A stretch of 56,636 bases of DNA, from positions 1 through 56,636 of the forward strand of contig JAHECA010000023.1 of assembly GCA_024642005.1 (NCBI GenBank), in the 5' to 3' direction. Each line of letters opens with the position of its first letter. Within the stretch, counting starts at the first letter, position 1. Shown piece by piece: positions 8,611-21,150 of this stretch. Source of the DNA: Robiginitalea sp. (GTDB taxonomy: Bacteria > Bacteroidota > Bacteroidia > Flavobacteriales > Flavobacteriaceae). The position numbers and the translations under genes are program-made. The notes under the pieces were generated by a model. It saw only the letters and a program-made list of their open reading frames with translations, was not told the origin of the DNA and did no database searches.

Positions 8611-10158
8611 TTATCCGGTCGGATTCAGGTCGTACAGGCGGCGGTAATACTGATCGACCGACTTCTTCCAGGTAAACCGCATTTTGCGGGCCCGATCGCG
8701 CAGTTGCTGCCACTGCTCGGGCTGCTCGAAGTAGAGTGTGACGGCCTGGTCGAACACCGCTTCGAGGTCGTTAATTTTATCGGCATAGGTATCCCCTCCG
8801 AACAGGAAGCCGGTCTCCAGGTGGGCGATGGTATCTTTGAGGCCGCCGGTGGCATGCGCCAGTACCGGATTGCCGTTTCGCATGGCGAGCATCTGACTGA
8901 TCCCGCAGGGTTCGAACAGGCTGGGCATCAGGTAGAGGTCGGTTTCCAGGTACATGGAATCGATCAGATCTTCTGACTGACCGTTGGTAAAAATGAAATT
9001 GCGGTGCTGGTAACTCATGGCCCGGAACAGTGCTTCATACTCGGGCGCCCCGGTCCCCAGCAACATGAACACCCCATTCACCTCTTCGAGCCTCTTCAGC
9101 AAACTGCGAAAGGTATCAGGGCTCTTCTTGAAAAAATAAAATTTCTGCTCGGTGAGCCGGGCAACGCTCGAACAGAGCATGGCCGGCGGATTTTCCATAA
9201 GCTCCACCACCTTCTCGCCCGTATGGGCCAGAAAGTCGGCCTTGTACTTCTTGGATTCCTCCTGCAACCACCGGAACAGGGCACGCACGGTGTTCAGGTA
9301 GATGGCCCCGTGACTGGCCACCCGAATGTTCTCGTAATTGCTGCCATTCAGAATCCCGAAAAGCCGTTTCTCGCGGTGGGCCTGCTGCAGGTCTCCCTCG
9401 AGCCCTTCGCCCCCGATGAATTCAGGCGGCGTACTCGGCTTCATGATGTCTTTCATGTACGAAGGCGAAACCGTGTGCACGGCGTCAGACAAACGTATGC
9501 CCACCGCCATCAGGTTGATGCAATCGGTGTACCGGTAATCCATCAGGGGTTCTACCGGAAATTCGAGGTGCGGGAACCAGTTCTCCACCGAAGAGTAATT
9601 GTCGGCCAGCGGACGGATGCCCTGAATGGCCAGGTTGTGGATGGTATATACGAACCGGAGCTTTTGCAAGTGCTTATGACGTGGATGAAAGGCCCTGAGG
9701 AACAGGAGCATGCTGCTGTGCCAGTCGTGCAGGTGCACCACGTTAAGCGGGCCGAAAACCTTTTGCCTGACGGCCTCGGCGACCCCGGAACAGAAAATGG
9801 TAAATTTGACAAAATCAGTATAAAACGGCTCCTCGGGGTCGTTGTGGTAGATATGCGCAATGTCGCCTGCCTCGATCTCAGGGTGGTGGAGCAGGTAATG
9901 GGTTATGCCCTCGAATTCCTTTTTCGGCCTGGCCTTGTACAATTCCAGTTCATAGACCTGCCCGCGCAAGTCTACCTCAAGGGTTCGCAGCAGCTGTGCC
10001 CCAGTGTGCAAACGGTTGTAGGAAGGGGTAATAACATGCGCCTGGTCGCCCCGGGACGCAATCTGCCGGGGCACATCGCGGACCACATCGCCCATGCCTC
10101 CGGCCTTGCAATCGGGAATGGCATCGTTTTCGGCAGATACGAACAGGAATCGATTCAT
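8611..10158 (-). CDS. glgA: glycogen/starch synthase, GT5 family
   Basis: Transfers glucose from an ADP- or UDP-sugar to a growing alpha-1,4-glucan. GT5 marks are the N-terminal substrate loop KAGGMGDV (near residue 18), HLHDWHS, TIHNLAIQG, and the C-terminal SLFEPCGISQ..AMRNG..ATGGLKDT block with the catalytic Glu. Length is 515 residues, slightly over the usual 480. No branching enzyme, glgC or phosphorylase lies nearby, so the rest of the pathway must be elsewhere. A TATCTTTG box sits 25 bases upstream, right beside the eno terminator, giving it a separate transcript. Confidence 0.88.
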   Translation of the reverse strand: MNRFLFVSAENDAIPDCKAGGMGDVVRDVPRQIASRGDQAHVITPSYNRLHTGAQLLRTLEVDLRGQVYELELYKARPKKEFEGITHYLLHHPEIEAGDIAHIYHNDPEEPFYTDFVKFTIFCSGVAEAVRQKVFGPLNVVHLHDWHSSMLLFLRAFHPRHKHLQKLRFVYTIHNLAIQGIRPLADNYSSVENWFPHLEFPVEPLMDYRYTDCINLMAVGIRLSDAVHTVSPSYMKDIMKPSTPPEFIGGEGLEGDLQQAHREKRLFGILNGSNYENIRVASHGAIYLNTVRALFRWLQEESKKYKADFLAHTGEKVVELMENPPAMLCSSVARLTEQKFYFFKKSPDTFRSLLKRLEEVNGVFMLLGTGAPEYEALFRAMSYQHRNFIFTNGQSEDLIDSMYLETDLYLMPSLFEPCGISQMLAMRNGNPVLAHATGGLKDTIAHLETGFLFGGDTYADKINDLEAVFDQAVTLYFEQPEQWQQLRDRARKMRFTWKKSVDQYYRRLYDLNPTG

Positions 10159-10183
10159 CGGGCAGCTGGTTTGGAATCTGCAT

Positions 10184-10191
10184 CAAAGATA
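10184..10191 (-). promoter_or_regulatory. -7-type promoter box of glgA
   Basis: TATCTTTG on the minus strand matches the Bacteroidota -7 consensus TAnnTTTG exactly and lies 25 bases before the glgA ATG. No clear TTTG is seen at -33; that place is taken by the eno terminator. Confidence 0.45.
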
Positions 10192-10199
10192 CGGGAGAA

Positions 10200-10234
10200 C
10201 AAAAAAAAAGGCCCCATCAGACGGGGCCTTTTAC
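10200..10234 (-). terminator. rho-independent terminator of eno
   Basis: On the minus strand GGCCCC (10211-based arm at 10215-10210) pairs with GGGGCC at 10228-10223, extended by A/T pairs, with a seven-base loop and a run of nine T residues. It begins 19 bases beyond the eno stop. Confidence 0.9.
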
Positions 10235-10252
10235 ATTTATTTCACATCGGGG

Positions 10253-12774
<2,522 letters not shown>

Positions 12775-12812
12775 GAATGCATGCTTGGTTTTAGGGTATT
12801 AAACAAAATAAC

Positions 12813-12850
12813 ATAAAAAAAAGGATAGCCTCCCAGGACTATCCTTTTCT
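12813..12850 (-). terminator. rho-independent terminator ending the ribosomal cluster
   Basis: On the minus strand AAGGATAG (12846-12839 complement) pairs with CTATCCTT, with a ten-base loop, followed by eight T residues. It lies 27 bases after rplQ and before carA. Confidence 0.88.
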
Positions 12851-12876
12851 TCTTGATAACTTTTGAAAACAACGCC

Positions 12877-13461
12877 TTATGCCTCGGCATCATCGGCTTT
12901 GGTTTCGGGTTCCGACTGAGGGGCTTCAGGGGCTTTGGGGGCTGCTGCCTTGGGGGCCTTCGCCTTGGTCTCGGCCTTGGCCTCAACTTTTGCCTCTGCG
13001 GCGGGCTGTTCCTCCTTGCTGCCCTTCGAGCGACGGCTGCGGCGCGTAGTCTTCTTGGCAGGCTTGCCGGCGTTGTACAGTTCGTTGAAATCGACCAGTT
13101 CGATCATCGCCATATCGGCGTTGTCGCCCAGCCGGCTTCCCAGTTTAATGATTCGGGTATAGCCGCCCTGACGGTCGGCCACCTTCTCCGAAACGGCTCC
13201 AAAGAGCTCGGTTACGGCCTCCTTGCTGCGCAGGTTGCTGAAAACCACGCGGCGGTTGTGGGTGCCCTGCTCGGCAGACTGGTTGTTTTCGGCCTTCGAC
13301 TTGGTGATCAGGGGCTCTACAAATTGCTTGAGCGCCTTGGCCTTGGCCACAGTGGTGTTGATGCGTTTATGCTCAATGAGGGAACACGCCATATTGGCCA
13401 GCATGGCCTTTCGGTGTGCCGATTTTCTCCCCAGGTGATTGACTTTCTTTCCGTGTCTCAT
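12877..13461 (-). CDS. rplQ: 50S ribosomal protein L17 with long C-terminal tail
   Basis: L17 binds 23S rRNA near the tunnel exit. The first 120 residues are the conserved L17 fold ([13 protein letters not shown], then [13 protein letters not shown]). The remaining roughly 70 residues are a low-complexity tail, first Lys/Arg-rich ([13 protein letters not shown]) and then Ala/Glu/Lys/Pro-rich, ending acidic. Tails of this sort occur in L17 of Bacteroidota; the length is unusual against the 117-127 residues of most bacteria. Last gene of the cluster, 41 bases after rpoA. Confidence 0.95.
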   Translation of the reverse strand: MRHGKKVNHLGRKSAHRKAMLANMACSLIEHKRINTTVAKAKALKQFVEPLITKSKAENNQSAEQGTHNRRVVFSNLRSKEAVTELFGAVSEKVADRQGGYTRIIKLGSRLGDNADMAMIELVDFNELYNAGKPAKKTTRRSRRSKGSKEEQPAAEAKVEAKAETKAKAPKAAAPKAPEAPQSEPETKADDAEA

Positions 13462-13502
13462 CGTTTCAATGCTTTAGCCGGCGCCCGAGAGCGCCCGCCA
13501 AC

Positions 13503-14495
13503 TTAATCTTTATCCAATTTATATTTTGACAGGTCCATGCCGAAGCTGAGGCCCTTGTTGATGACCAGCTCCTCGAGTTCGGTCAGGGATTTCTTCCCGA
13601 AGTTCCGGAACTTCATCAGGTCGTTCTTGTTGAAAGACACCAGGTCGCCAAGGGTGTCTACCTCTGCGGCTTTCAGACAATTCAGGGCCCGAACCGAGAG
13701 GTCCATGTCTACCAGTTTGGTCTTCAGCAGCTGCCGCATGTGCAGCGACTCCTCGTCGTAAGTCTCGGTCTGGGCGATCTCGTCGGCCTCCAGGGTAATG
13801 CGCTCGTCAGAGAAGAGCATGAAGTGGTGGATCAGCACCTTGGCAGCCTCGGTAAGGGCTTCCTTCGGGTGGATGGAACCGTCGGTGGCGATTTCAAAGA
13901 CCAGCTTCTCGTAGTCGGTCTTCTGCTCTACCCGGTAGTTCTCTATGGCGTACTTTACGTTGCGAACCGGAGTGAAGATGGAATCGACCGCGATGCTCCC
14001 CAGGGGGGCGTTCGACTTCTTGTTCTCCTCGGCCGGCACATACCCGCGACCCTTCTCGATGATGATCTCCATGTTGATGCTCACCTTGGGGTCCATGTTG
14101 CAGATCACCAAATCGGGGTTCAGCACCTGGAATCCTGAGATAAACTTCTGGAAATCGCCGGCGGTAAGCTGGCTTTTTCCGCTTACCGAAATGGAAACGG
14201 TCTCTTCGTTCACATCGTCAATCTGACGCTTGAAACGCACTTGTTTCAGGTTCAGGATAACTTCGGTCACATCTTCCACAACACCTTCCATAACCGAGAA
14301 CTCGTGTTCCACCTTATCGATACGCACCGAGGTGATGGCATACCCTTCAAGGGAAGCCAGCAGCACTCTTCTCAGCGCATTCCCGACGGTAAGACCATAG
14401 CCAGGCTCCAGGGGGCGGAATTCGAACTTCCCCTCGAAGTCTGTCGAGTCTACCATGATTACTTTGTCGGGCTTCTGAAAATTTAGTAATGCCAT
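13503..14495 (-). CDS. rpoA: RNA polymerase alpha subunit
   Basis: Core RNA polymerase subunit that dimerises to seed assembly and contacts upstream DNA and activators. The N-terminal domain (about 1-230) has [16 protein letters not shown], and the C-terminal domain (about 245-315) has [10 protein letters not shown] and [15 protein letters not shown], its two helix-hairpin-helix-like elements. Full length at 330 residues. It sits between rpsD (19 bases upstream) and rplQ, the usual alpha-operon order. Confidence 0.98.
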   Translation of the reverse strand: MALLNFQKPDKVIMVDSTDFEGKFEFRPLEPGYGLTVGNALRRVLLASLEGYAITSVRIDKVEHEFSVMEGVVEDVTEVILNLKQVRFKRQIDDVNEETVSISVSGKSQLTAGDFQKFISGFQVLNPDLVICNMDPKVSINMEIIIEKGRGYVPAEENKKSNAPLGSIAVDSIFTPVRNVKYAIENYRVEQKTDYEKLVFEIATDGSIHPKEALTEAAKVLIHHFMLFSDERITLEADEIAQTETYDEESLHMRQLLKTKLVDMDLSVRALNCLKAAEVDTLGDLVSFNKNDLMKFRNFGKKSLTELEELVINKGLSFGMDLSKYKLDKD

Positions 14496-14514
14496 AATAG
14501 GATCTGTGTTGTGA

Positions 14515-15120
14515 TTATTTAGAGTATAACTCGACGATCAGTTGTTCCTTGATGTTCTCGGGAATCTGAAGACGCTCGGGCACGGCTACAAAGGTGCCTT
14601 CCTTCTTGTCTCCGTTCCAGGAAATCCATTCGTACACACTGCTGTGTGCCGCCAGGGAATCATCGATTGCCTGAAGTGATTTGGACTTTTCGCGAACCCC
14701 TACCACGTCTCCGGCTTTCAGGGAGTAGGAAGGAATGTTCACCAATTCGCCGTTTACGGTAATGTGGCGGTGCGAAACCAGTTGGCGCGCTCCCCGGCGT
14801 GAAGGGGAAATCCCCATGCGGTAAACCACGTTGTCGAGACGCGATTCGCATAGCTGGAGCAATACCTCACCGGTTACCCCCTTGCTGCGGTTTGCCTGGG
14901 CAAAGAGGTTGCGGAACTGGCGCTCCAGAATACCATAGGTGTATTTCGCCTTCTGCTTTTCCTGCAGCTGGATGGCGTATTCCGATTTTTTCCCGCGGCG
15001 ACGGTTGTTGCCGTGCATGCCGGGAGGATAATTCTTTTTTTCGAAGGCCTTGTCGTCTCCGAAGATGGGCTCGCCGAATTTACGGGCGATTTTGCTTTTT
15101 GGTCCTGTGTATCTAGCCAT
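14515..15120 (-). CDS. rpsD: 30S ribosomal protein S4
   Basis: Primary 16S rRNA-binding protein that starts 30S assembly. The C-terminal S4 RNA-binding fold is seen in [18 protein letters not shown]. The N-terminal zinc-binding Cys cluster present in some S4 proteins is absent ([15 protein letters not shown]). Length 201 residues. In other bacteria S4 represses its own operon; no such site could be recognised here. It follows rpsK after 96 bases, one of the longer gaps of the cluster. Confidence 0.97.
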   Translation of the reverse strand: MARYTGPKSKIARKFGEPIFGDDKAFEKKNYPPGMHGNNRRRGKKSEYAIQLQEKQKAKYTYGILERQFRNLFAQANRSKGVTGEVLLQLCESRLDNVVYRMGISPSRRGARQLVSHRHITVNGELVNIPSYSLKAGDVVGVREKSKSLQAIDDSLAAHSSVYEWISWNGDKKEGTFVAVPERLQIPENIKEQLIVELYSK

Positions 15121-15216
15121 TTTCAGTTTGTTGTAAAGGTGGGGTTATGAATTAAGGCATGTCCTTCGATAACCGCATTTCCACCTCCGGTGAAAAATAA
15201 ATGTTTGTATTCGGGG

Positions 15217-15627
15217 TTAAACTCTCCGTCTCTTGGGCGGGCGGCAGCCGTTGTGCGGCATTGGGGTCACATCGATGATCTCGGTAACCTCGATACCGGA
15301 GTTGTGCAGGGAGCGGATGGCAGACTCACGTCCGTTACCGGGTCCCTTCACGTACACCTTTACCTTGCGCAAGCCGGCCTCATGGGCGGTTTTGGCACAT
15401 TCCTCAGCCGCAACCTGGGCGGCGTAGGGGGTGTTTTTCTTGGAACCGCGGAACCCCATCTTCCCGGCAGAGGCCCAGGAAATCACATCGCCCTTCTTGT
15501 TGGTCAGGGAGATGATGATGTTGTTAAAGGAAGCGCTGATGTGGGCTTCCCCGGTGGATTCGATTGCCACCTTCCGCTTTTTGACCGTCTTGGTCGCTTT
15601 GGACCCTTTTGAACCTGTCTTTGCCAT
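15217..15627 (-). CDS. rpsK: 30S ribosomal protein S11
   Basis: Platform protein of the 30S subunit that lies beside the mRNA exit site. Conserved features are [25 protein letters not shown] and the basic C-terminus [12 protein letters not shown]. The N-terminus has a short Lys/Thr-rich extension. Length 136 residues. It lies 75 bases after rpsM. Confidence 0.97.
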   Translation of the reverse strand: MAKTGSKGSKATKTVKKRKVAIESTGEAHISASFNNIIISLTNKKGDVISWASAGKMGFRGSKKNTPYAAQVAAEECAKTAHEAGLRKVKVYVKGPGNGRESAIRSLHNSGIEVTEIIDVTPMPHNGCRPPKRRRV

Positions 15628-15702
15628 ATTCTGATTTCTGTAAATCGCGTGCTGAGTATGTGGCGGGCCTCACGGCCCCTTACAACCCGGCGTCACGAGT
15701 TA

Positions 15703-16077
15703 TTACTTGGTCGCCTTTTTCTTGTTGGCTACGGTTTTACGTTTTCCTTTACGGGTGCGCGAGTTGTTCTTGGTGCGCTGTCCCCGGAGCGGCAGGCCGA
15801 CCCGGTGGCGGATACCCCTATAGCATCCGATGTCCATCAGGCGCTTGATATTCAGCTGGGTCTCTGAACGCAGCTCGCCTTCAATGGTATACGAAGACAC
15901 GGCCTCACGAATGCGCCCGATCTCATCGTCGGTCCACTCTGATACCTTGGTATCTGCATTTACCTGGGCCTTCTCGAGGATTTCCTCAGCCCTGCTCTTA
16001 CCGATACCGAAAATATAGGTAAGGGCAATAACGCCTCTCTTCTGGTTGGGGATATCTACCCCTGCGATTCTAGCCAT
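15703..16077 (-). CDS. rpsM: 30S ribosomal protein S13
   Basis: Head protein of the 30S subunit that touches the P-site tRNA and forms bridges to the 50S. The helix-two-turn-helix motif [14 protein letters not shown] and the basic tail [18 protein letters not shown] are plain. Length 124 residues. It starts two bases after the rpmJ stop, so the two are likely translated together. Confidence 0.97.
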   Translation of the reverse strand: MARIAGVDIPNQKRGVIALTYIFGIGKSRAEEILEKAQVNADTKVSEWTDDEIGRIREAVSSYTIEGELRSETQLNIKRLMDIGCYRGIRHRVGLPLRGQRTKNNSRTRKGKRKTVANKKKATK

Positions 16078-16079
16078 AG

Positions 16080-16196
16080 TTACCCTTGTCTTTGTTTAAA
16101 TCTAGGATTCTTTTTGTTGATCACGTACAGCCGTCCCTTGCGTCTCACGATCTTGCACTCGGCGCTGCGTTTCTTTATGGATGCTCTTACTTTCAT
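16080..16196 (-). CDS. rpmJ: 50S ribosomal protein L36
   Basis: A 38-residue ribosomal protein found by direct translation between infA and rpsM: it begins [16 protein letters not shown] and ends NPRFKQRQG, closing with TAA at 16082-16080. It has a single Cys and lacks the CxxC..C..H zinc site, so it is the zinc-independent form. It starts 15 bases after infA. Confidence 0.95.
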   Translation of the reverse strand: MKVRASIKKRSAECKIVRRKGRLYVINKKNPRFKQRQG

Positions 16197-16211
16197 CTCG
16201 TGCGTTTTCTC

Positions 16212-16427
16212 TTAGTATCTGTATGTAATTCGGGCTTTGCTCAAATCGTACGGGCTCATCTCGAGCTTTACCCGGTCGCCGGGAAGCAGTTTGATGTAGT
16301 GCATGCGCATCTTGCCCGAAATATGAGCCGTAACCACGTGGCCATTCTCCAATTCTACACGGAACATGGCGTTGGAAAGCGCCTCGATGATGGTTCCGTC
16401 TTGCGTTATTGAAGCTTGTTTGGCCAT
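16212..16427 (-). CDS. infA: translation initiation factor IF-1
   Basis: Binds the A site of the 30S subunit during initiation. The 71-residue OB-fold protein has the typical core [20 protein letters not shown] and ends [11 protein letters not shown]. It starts one base after the secY stop. In many bacteria adk and map lie between secY and infA; here both are missing from this place. Confidence 0.97.
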   Translation of the reverse strand: MAKQASITQDGTIIEALSNAMFRVELENGHVVTAHISGKMRMHYIKLLPGDRVKLEMSPYDLSKARITYRY

Positions 16428-16428
16428 A

Positions 16429-17769
16429 TTAAGCTACCTTTCTGTTTTTACCTGTTTTCATCAACCCGTCGTAATGGTGGTTGAGCAGGTACGAATTCAC
16501 CTGCTGCACCGTATCGATTGCCACCCCTACCATGATGAGCAGGGAAGTACCACCGTAGAACAGGGCCCAATTGGCCTGCATGTCCATGAGTTTTACCACC
16601 ACGGCCGGCAATACAGCCAAAATGGCCAGGAATACCGATCCCGGCAGGGTAATGAGCGACATGATACGGTCGAGGAAATCGGCCGTTTCTTTGCCGGGCC
16701 TGATGCCGGGGATAAAGCCCCCGCTCCGTTTCAGGTCGTCGGCCATTTTATTGGTCGGTACGGTAATCGCCGTATAGAAATACGTAAAGATGATGATCAG
16801 CAGCCCAAAGAGGATGTTGTAGGCCAGGCCGAAAATGTCCTGGAACTGCACCTCCATCCACTGCCCCAGGGCCGAGCTGTTGAAATAGCTGCCGATCAGG
16901 CCGGGGGCGAACATGATGGCCTGGGCAAAGATGATGGGCATTACCCCGGAGGCATTCAGCTTCAGGGGAATGTATTGACGGGAGCCCATTACGTTTTTCT
17001 CATAGCCGCCAGAGGCTGTGCGCCGTGCGTACTGTACGGGGATGCGGCGGGTAGCCATCACCAGCAGCACGCTGGCCAGGATTACCACAAACCAGAGGAT
17101 CAGCTCCACCAGAATAAGCATGGGGCCGCCGTTGCCGTTCAGGCGGGAAGCTCCTTCCTGTACAAACGACTGCGGCAGTTTGGCCAAAATCCCAATCATG
17201 ATGAGCAGGGAGATCCCGTTCCCGATCCCTTTGTCGGTGATCTTTTCACCCAGCCACATGGCAAAAACGCAGCCGGTTACCAGGATGATCACAGAAGGAA
17301 CGATGAAGTTGAGTCCTTTCCCCAGCAAAAAGGCGCTGTCGGGTACCCCGAGAGCCCCGAGGCTGTACAGGTAGGTGGGCGCCTGGATGATACAGATCCC
17401 GATGGTGAGCCAGCGGGTAATCTGGTTCTTGGTCTTCCGGCCGCTCTCGCCTTCCTTGTCGAGCTTTTGCAGGTACGGGATGGCAATCCCCATCAACTGA
17501 ACCACGATGGAAGCCGAGATATAAGGCATAATCCCCAACGCAAAAACCGAGGCGTTGGCAAAAGCCCCCCCGGTAAAGGCGTTCAGAATGCCCAAAATAC
17601 CCGTGTCGGTCCGGTTGACCAACGCGGCCAGCTGAGAGGTGTCAATCCCGGGCAGGACCACCTGGGCCCCGAACCGGTACACCAACAGCAGGCCGAGGGT
17701 CATCAGGATACGGGTCCTGAGCTCCTCGATCTTCCAGATATTCGTTATGATCTCGAAAAACTTCTTCAT
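16429..17769 (-). CDS. secY: preprotein translocase subunit SecY
   Basis: Channel-forming subunit of the Sec translocon, which exports and inserts proteins at the inner membrane. The 446 residues contain about ten hydrophobic segments. Family motifs include [15 protein letters not shown] (helix 2 region), the loop GGIAIP-like [16 protein letters not shown], and [30 protein letters not shown] near residue 340. It follows rplO by 11 bases. Confidence 0.97.
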   Translation of the reverse strand: MKKFFEIITNIWKIEELRTRILMTLGLLLVYRFGAQVVLPGIDTSQLAALVNRTDTGILGILNAFTGGAFANASVFALGIMPYISASIVVQLMGIAIPYLQKLDKEGESGRKTKNQITRWLTIGICIIQAPTYLYSLGALGVPDSAFLLGKGLNFIVPSVIILVTGCVFAMWLGEKITDKGIGNGISLLIMIGILAKLPQSFVQEGASRLNGNGGPMLILVELILWFVVILASVLLVMATRRIPVQYARRTASGGYEKNVMGSRQYIPLKLNASGVMPIIFAQAIMFAPGLIGSYFNSSALGQWMEVQFQDIFGLAYNILFGLLIIIFTYFYTAITVPTNKMADDLKRSGGFIPGIRPGKETADFLDRIMSLITLPGSVFLAILAVLPAVVVKLMDMQANWALFYGGTSLLIMVGVAIDTVQQVNSYLLNHHYDGLMKTGKNRKVA

Positions 17770-17780
17770 ATCCGATCCGT

Positions 17781-18233
17781 TTATAAACTTATGGCCTCAC
17801 CACCAGCAGCCTCGATAGCGGCTTTGGCACTGGCCGTAAATTTATGAACCGAGATTTTTAGCGGGGCTTTAAGTTCTCCCCTTCCCAATATTTTTACCAA
17901 ATCGTTTTTGTGTGCCAGGCGCAGCTCCACCAGGTTTTCCACGGTTACCTCCTTTTTCACGGAGCCGCTGTCTACCAGTTGCTGGAGCGTGTCCAGGTTA
18001 ATGCCGCGGTATTCCACGCGGTTGATGTTGGTGAACCCAAATTTGGGCACGCGGCGCTGCAGGGGCATCTGGCCTCCTTCAAAGCCTAATTTCTTGGCAT
18101 AACCAGAACGGGCCTTGGCACCTTTGTGTCCTTTGGTGGCCGTACCGCCCTTGCCGGAACCCTGTCCGCGCCCAACGGTTTTGCCGCTTTTATGTACGGA
18201 ACCTTTTGCAGGTTTTAAATTCCCTAAATCCAT
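17781..18233 (-). CDS. rplO: 50S ribosomal protein L15
   Basis: Late-assembly protein that lies on 23S rRNA near the peptidyl-transferase region. The Gly/Lys-rich N-terminus (KPAKGSVHKSGKTVGRGQGS) and FEGGQMPLQRRVPKFGF are diagnostic. Length 150 residues; 12 bases after rpmD. Confidence 0.97.
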   Translation of the reverse strand: MDLGNLKPAKGSVHKSGKTVGRGQGSGKGGTATKGHKGAKARSGYAKKLGFEGGQMPLQRRVPKFGFTNINRVEYRGINLDTLQQLVDSGSVKKEVTVENLVELRLAHKNDLVKILGRGELKAPLKISVHKFTASAKAAIEAAGGEAISL

Positions 18234-18245
18234 TGTTCCTCTGTA

Positions 18246-18425
18246 TTAGGCTTCCTGGGTCGAAACCAGGTGTTTTACTTTGTCAATCATTCCCAGGATG
18301 CTGGGGGTGGATTCGTGCTCCACTACCTGTCCGATCCCACGCAGGCCAAGGGCCTCCAGGGTACGCTTCTGGTTCTGGGGGCGCTTGATGCTGCTTTTTA
18401 CTTGCTGTATTTTGATCTTTGTCAT
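18246..18425 (-). CDS. rpmD: 50S ribosomal protein L30
   Basis: A 59-residue ribosomal protein found by direct translation between rpsE and rplO. It begins MTKIKIQQVKSSIKRP, contains TLEALGLRGIGQVVEH, the usual L30 core, and ends STQEA with TAA at 18248-18246. It starts 11 bases after rpsE. Confidence 0.95.
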   Translation of the reverse strand: MTKIKIQQVKSSIKRPQNQKRTLEALGLRGIGQVVEHESTPSILGMIDKVKHLVSTQEA

Positions 18426-18436
18426 CGCTGTGCTCC

Positions 18437-18961
18437 TTATCCGTTGAATACTTTTTCCAGGGAAATACCGCGCTGTTTTGCCACGGTGTTTGCGTCCCGC
18501 AGTTGCAGCAAGGCGTCAAAAGTCGCCTTCACAACGTTGTGCGGGTTGGAAGACCCCTGCGATTTGGAGAGAACGTCCTGGATACCCACCGACTCCAGTA
18601 CCGCCCGAACGGCACCACCGGCAATAACCCCGGTACCGTGAGAGGCAGGCTGGATGTATACCCGGGCACCGCCGAACTTACCTTTCTGCTCATGTGGAAG
18701 GGTACCCTTGTTCAGAGGGATGCGAATCAGGTTCTTCTTGGCGTCTTCTATGGCTTTGGCAATGGCGGTGGCAACTTCCTTGGACTTGCCAAGGCCGTGG
18801 CCTACCACTCCGTTTTCATCGCCCACCACTACGATGGCCGAAAAACCGAAGGCGCGACCCCCTTTGGTTACCTTGGTAACCCGTTGAACTCCCACCAGAC
18901 GGTCTTTCAGTTCCAGTCCGCCCGGCTTTACAGTTTCCACATTCTTGTATTTCCCGTACAT
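18437..18961 (-). CDS. rpsE: 30S ribosomal protein S5
   Basis: Lies at the mRNA entry channel and helps decoding accuracy. The S5 N-terminal domain shows [19 protein letters not shown], and the C-terminal part [18 protein letters not shown]-like [11 protein letters not shown]. Length 174 residues. It begins 8 bases after rplR. Confidence 0.97.
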   Translation of the reverse strand: MYGKYKNVETVKPGGLELKDRLVGVQRVTKVTKGGRAFGFSAIVVVGDENGVVGHGLGKSKEVATAIAKAIEDAKKNLIRIPLNKGTLPHEQKGKFGGARVYIQPASHGTGVIAGGAVRAVLESVGIQDVLSKSQGSSNPHNVVKATFDALLQLRDANTVAKQRGISLEKVFNG

Positions 18962-18969
18962 AACTTGTA

Positions 18970-19326
18970 TTAAAATTTAAGTCCGCCTTCTCTGGCGCCA
19001 TCGGCCAGCGATTTAACTCTCCCATGATACTGGTATCCGCCCCGGTCGAAAGCCACGGCATCGATTCCAGACTGGACTGCCTTTTCAGCGATGGCTTTGC
19101 CCACAGCGGTGGCGATCTCCGATTTGGTGCCCTTAACCTCGCTCAGTTCCTTGTCGCGGGAAGAGGCAGAAACCAGGGTCTTGCCGCTCTGATCGTCGAT
19201 GATCTGGGCGTAGATCTCCTTATTGCTGCGGAAGACAGACAGGCGCGGGCGCTCCGGAGTTCCGAAGGATACCTTGCGGATGCGTCTTCTGATTCGATTT
19301 CTTTTCTCAGACTTCGTTAGTCCCAT
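18970..19326 (-). CDS. rplR: 50S ribosomal protein L18
   Basis: Binds 5S rRNA and carries it into the 50S subunit with L5. The basic N-terminus ([12 protein letters not shown]), [19 protein letters not shown] and [19 protein letters not shown] are typical. Length 118 residues; 11 bases after rplF. Confidence 0.97.
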   Translation of the reverse strand: MGLTKSEKRNRIRRRIRKVSFGTPERPRLSVFRSNKEIYAQIIDDQSGKTLVSASSRDKELSEVKGTKSEIATAVGKAIAEKAVQSGIDAVAFDRGGYQYHGRVKSLADGAREGGLKF

Positions 19327-19337
19327 GATTCTTTAGA

Positions 19338-19880
19338 TTACGCTGATTTACCTGCTTTTCTTCTCAACAGCTCGCCCTTGAACTTAATTCCCTTGCCTTT
19401 GTAGGGCTCCGGCTTGCGGAAGGAACGAATCTTGGCGGCTACCTGCCCCAGCAATTGCTTGTCGTGGGAGCTGAGCTTGATAGTCGGGTTTTTACCTTTT
19501 TCTGCGGTGGTTTCAATCTTTACCTCAGGAGCAAGGTCCAAAACGATATTGTGCGAATATCCGAGTGCCAGATCCAGTTTTTGTCCCTGGTTGGTGGCCC
19601 GGTATCCTACCCCGACCAGTTCCAGTTCTTCAGACCATCCCTGGGTAACCCCTTTGATCATATTGGAGACCAGGGCACGGTACAACCCGTGCTTGGCCTT
19701 GTGGTCTTTGGAGTCTGAAGGGCGGGCAACATGCACTTCCTTATCTTCAACCTCAATCGTTACATCGGAGTACTCCTGAGTGAGCGTCCCCAGTTTTCCC
19801 TTTACGGTTACCACACCATCGGCTACCTCCACGCTTGCTCCCTCTGGGATTGCTATCGGATTCTTACCAATTCTAGACAT
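19338..19880 (-). CDS. rplF: 50S ribosomal protein L6
   Basis: Located near the factor-binding site of the 50S subunit. The two repeated L6 folds are present: MSRIGKNPI..PEGASVEV at the start, and the signature RKPEPYKGKGIKF near the C-terminus. Length 180 residues; 23 bases after rpsH. Confidence 0.97.
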   Translation of the reverse strand: MSRIGKNPIAIPEGASVEVADGVVTVKGKLGTLTQEYSDVTIEVEDKEVHVARPSDSKDHKAKHGLYRALVSNMIKGVTQGWSEELELVGVGYRATNQGQKLDLALGYSHNIVLDLAPEVKIETTAEKGKNPTIKLSSHDKQLLGQVAAKIRSFRKPEPYKGKGIKFKGELLRRKAGKSA

Positions 19881-19903
19881 GCTTCTGTTCTTTTAATAGT
19901 CTT

Positions 19904-20302
19904 TTAATACACGTAGCACAGCACTTCGCCTCCTACGTTTTCCTGCCGTGCCTGCTTGCTGGTCATTACCCCGTGCGAGGTAGAGACAATGGCAATGCCC
20001 AGGCCGTTCAGCACGCGGGGAAGGGTTTCCACCCCGGTGTATTTGCGGAGGCCCGGCTTGGAAATCCGCTCGATTTTACGAATAACCGGCTCCTTGGTGA
20101 TCTTGTCGTATTTCAGGGCGATCTTGATATTCCCCTGAGTTTCGGCGTCTTCGAACTTGTAGCTCAGGATGTACCCCTGGTCGAACAGGATCTTGGTGAT
20201 CTCCTTTTTCACCTTGGAAGCAGGAATCTCAACAACCCGGTGACCGGCACTGCTGGCGTTACGGATTCGGGTCAAATAGTCTGCAATAGGATCTGTAAAC
20301 AT
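19904..20302 (-). CDS. rpsH: 30S ribosomal protein S8
   Basis: Early 16S rRNA binder of the 30S body; in E. coli it represses the spc operon through mRNA. Motifs are [13 protein letters not shown] at the start and [18 protein letters not shown] near the end. Length 132 residues. Confidence 0.97.
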   Translation of the reverse strand: MFTDPIADYLTRIRNASSAGHRVVEIPASKVKKEITKILFDQGYILSYKFEDAETQGNIKIALKYDKITKEPVIRKIERISKPGLRKYTGVETLPRVLNGLGIAIVSTSHGVMTSKQARQENVGGEVLCYVY

Positions 20303-20325
20303 CTTCTTTTTTCCTGTTTAAGGGG

Positions 20326-20595
20326 TTACCAACTCGCTTTCTTAACGCCCGGGATGAGTCCCTGGTTGGCCATTTCACGGAACATTACCCGGGAAACCCC
20401 GAATGTCCGCATATATCCTTTCGGCCGGCCGGTTAACTTGCAACGGTTGTGCTTGCGAACCGGGGAGGCGTTGCGGGGCAACTTCTGCAGCGCTTCGTAA
20501 TCGCCGGCCTCTTTCAGGGCCTTGCGTTTTTCGGCGTATTTAGCTGCGAGTTTGGCCCTTTTGCGCTCGCGGGCCTTCATTGATTCTTTAGCCAT
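20326..20595 (-). CDS. rpsN: 30S ribosomal protein S14 (zinc-free form)
   Basis: Head protein of the 30S subunit. The 89-residue length and the absence of a paired CxxC motif mark the longer zinc-independent form. The conserved block [19 protein letters not shown] and the C-terminus GVKKASW are clear. It starts one base after rplE. Confidence 0.96.
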   Translation of the reverse strand: MAKESMKARERKRAKLAAKYAEKRKALKEAGDYEALQKLPRNASPVRKHNRCKLTGRPKGYMRTFGVSRVMFREMANQGLIPGVKKASW

Positions 20596-20596
20596 A

Positions 20597-21148
20597 CTAA
20601 TTCTTTTTAAAGGGTAATCCCAATTCGCTTAACAGTGATTTAGCTTCCTTGTCTGTCACGGCCGAGGTCACAAAGGTGATATCCATCCCGTTGATCCGGT
20701 TAATCCGGTCGATGTTGATTTCGGGGAAGATGATCTGCTCGGTTACGCCCAGGTTGTAGTTGCCACGGCCATCAAAGCCGGTGGCACGGATACCATGGAA
20801 ATCGCGTACACGCGGCAGGGCGGTAGTTACCAGGCGGTCGAGGAACTCATACATGCGCTCTCCGCGCAGGGTAACCTTGGCGCCGATGGGCATGCCCTTC
20901 CGCAGTTTGAAGTTAGCCACGTCTTTCTTGGAAATGGTGGCTACTGCCTTCTGTCCGGAAATCATGGTGAGCTCGTCAACAGCGTGATCGATCAGCTTCT
21001 TGTCGGCCACGGCGGCTCCTACCCCGCGGCTGATCACGATCTTCTGCAGCTTGGGAACCTCCATGACATTGTTGTACCCAAACTCCTCGGTAAGCGCCTT
21101 GATTACGCGCTCGTTGTATTCTTGCTTTAATCTTGGAACGTAGGCCAT
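20597..21148 (-). CDS. rplE: 50S ribosomal protein L5
   Basis: Binds 5S rRNA and contacts the P-site tRNA. Conserved parts are KITISRGVG-like [31 protein letters not shown] and [17 protein letters not shown]. Length 183 residues; two bases after rplX. Confidence 0.97.
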   Translation of the reverse strand: MAYVPRLKQEYNERVIKALTEEFGYNNVMEVPKLQKIVISRGVGAAVADKKLIDHAVDELTMISGQKAVATISKKDVANFKLRKGMPIGAKVTLRGERMYEFLDRLVTTALPRVRDFHGIRATGFDGRGNYNLGVTEQIIFPEINIDRINRINGMDITFVTSAVTDKEAKSLLSELGLPFKKN

Positions 21149-21150
21149 AA

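Noticed and set aside
16366-17847. 493-codon open frame opposite secY
   Set aside because: It is the antisense of a clear SecY; its translation is rich in His, Gln and Pro with no domain. Such long mirror frames are common in GC-rich genes.
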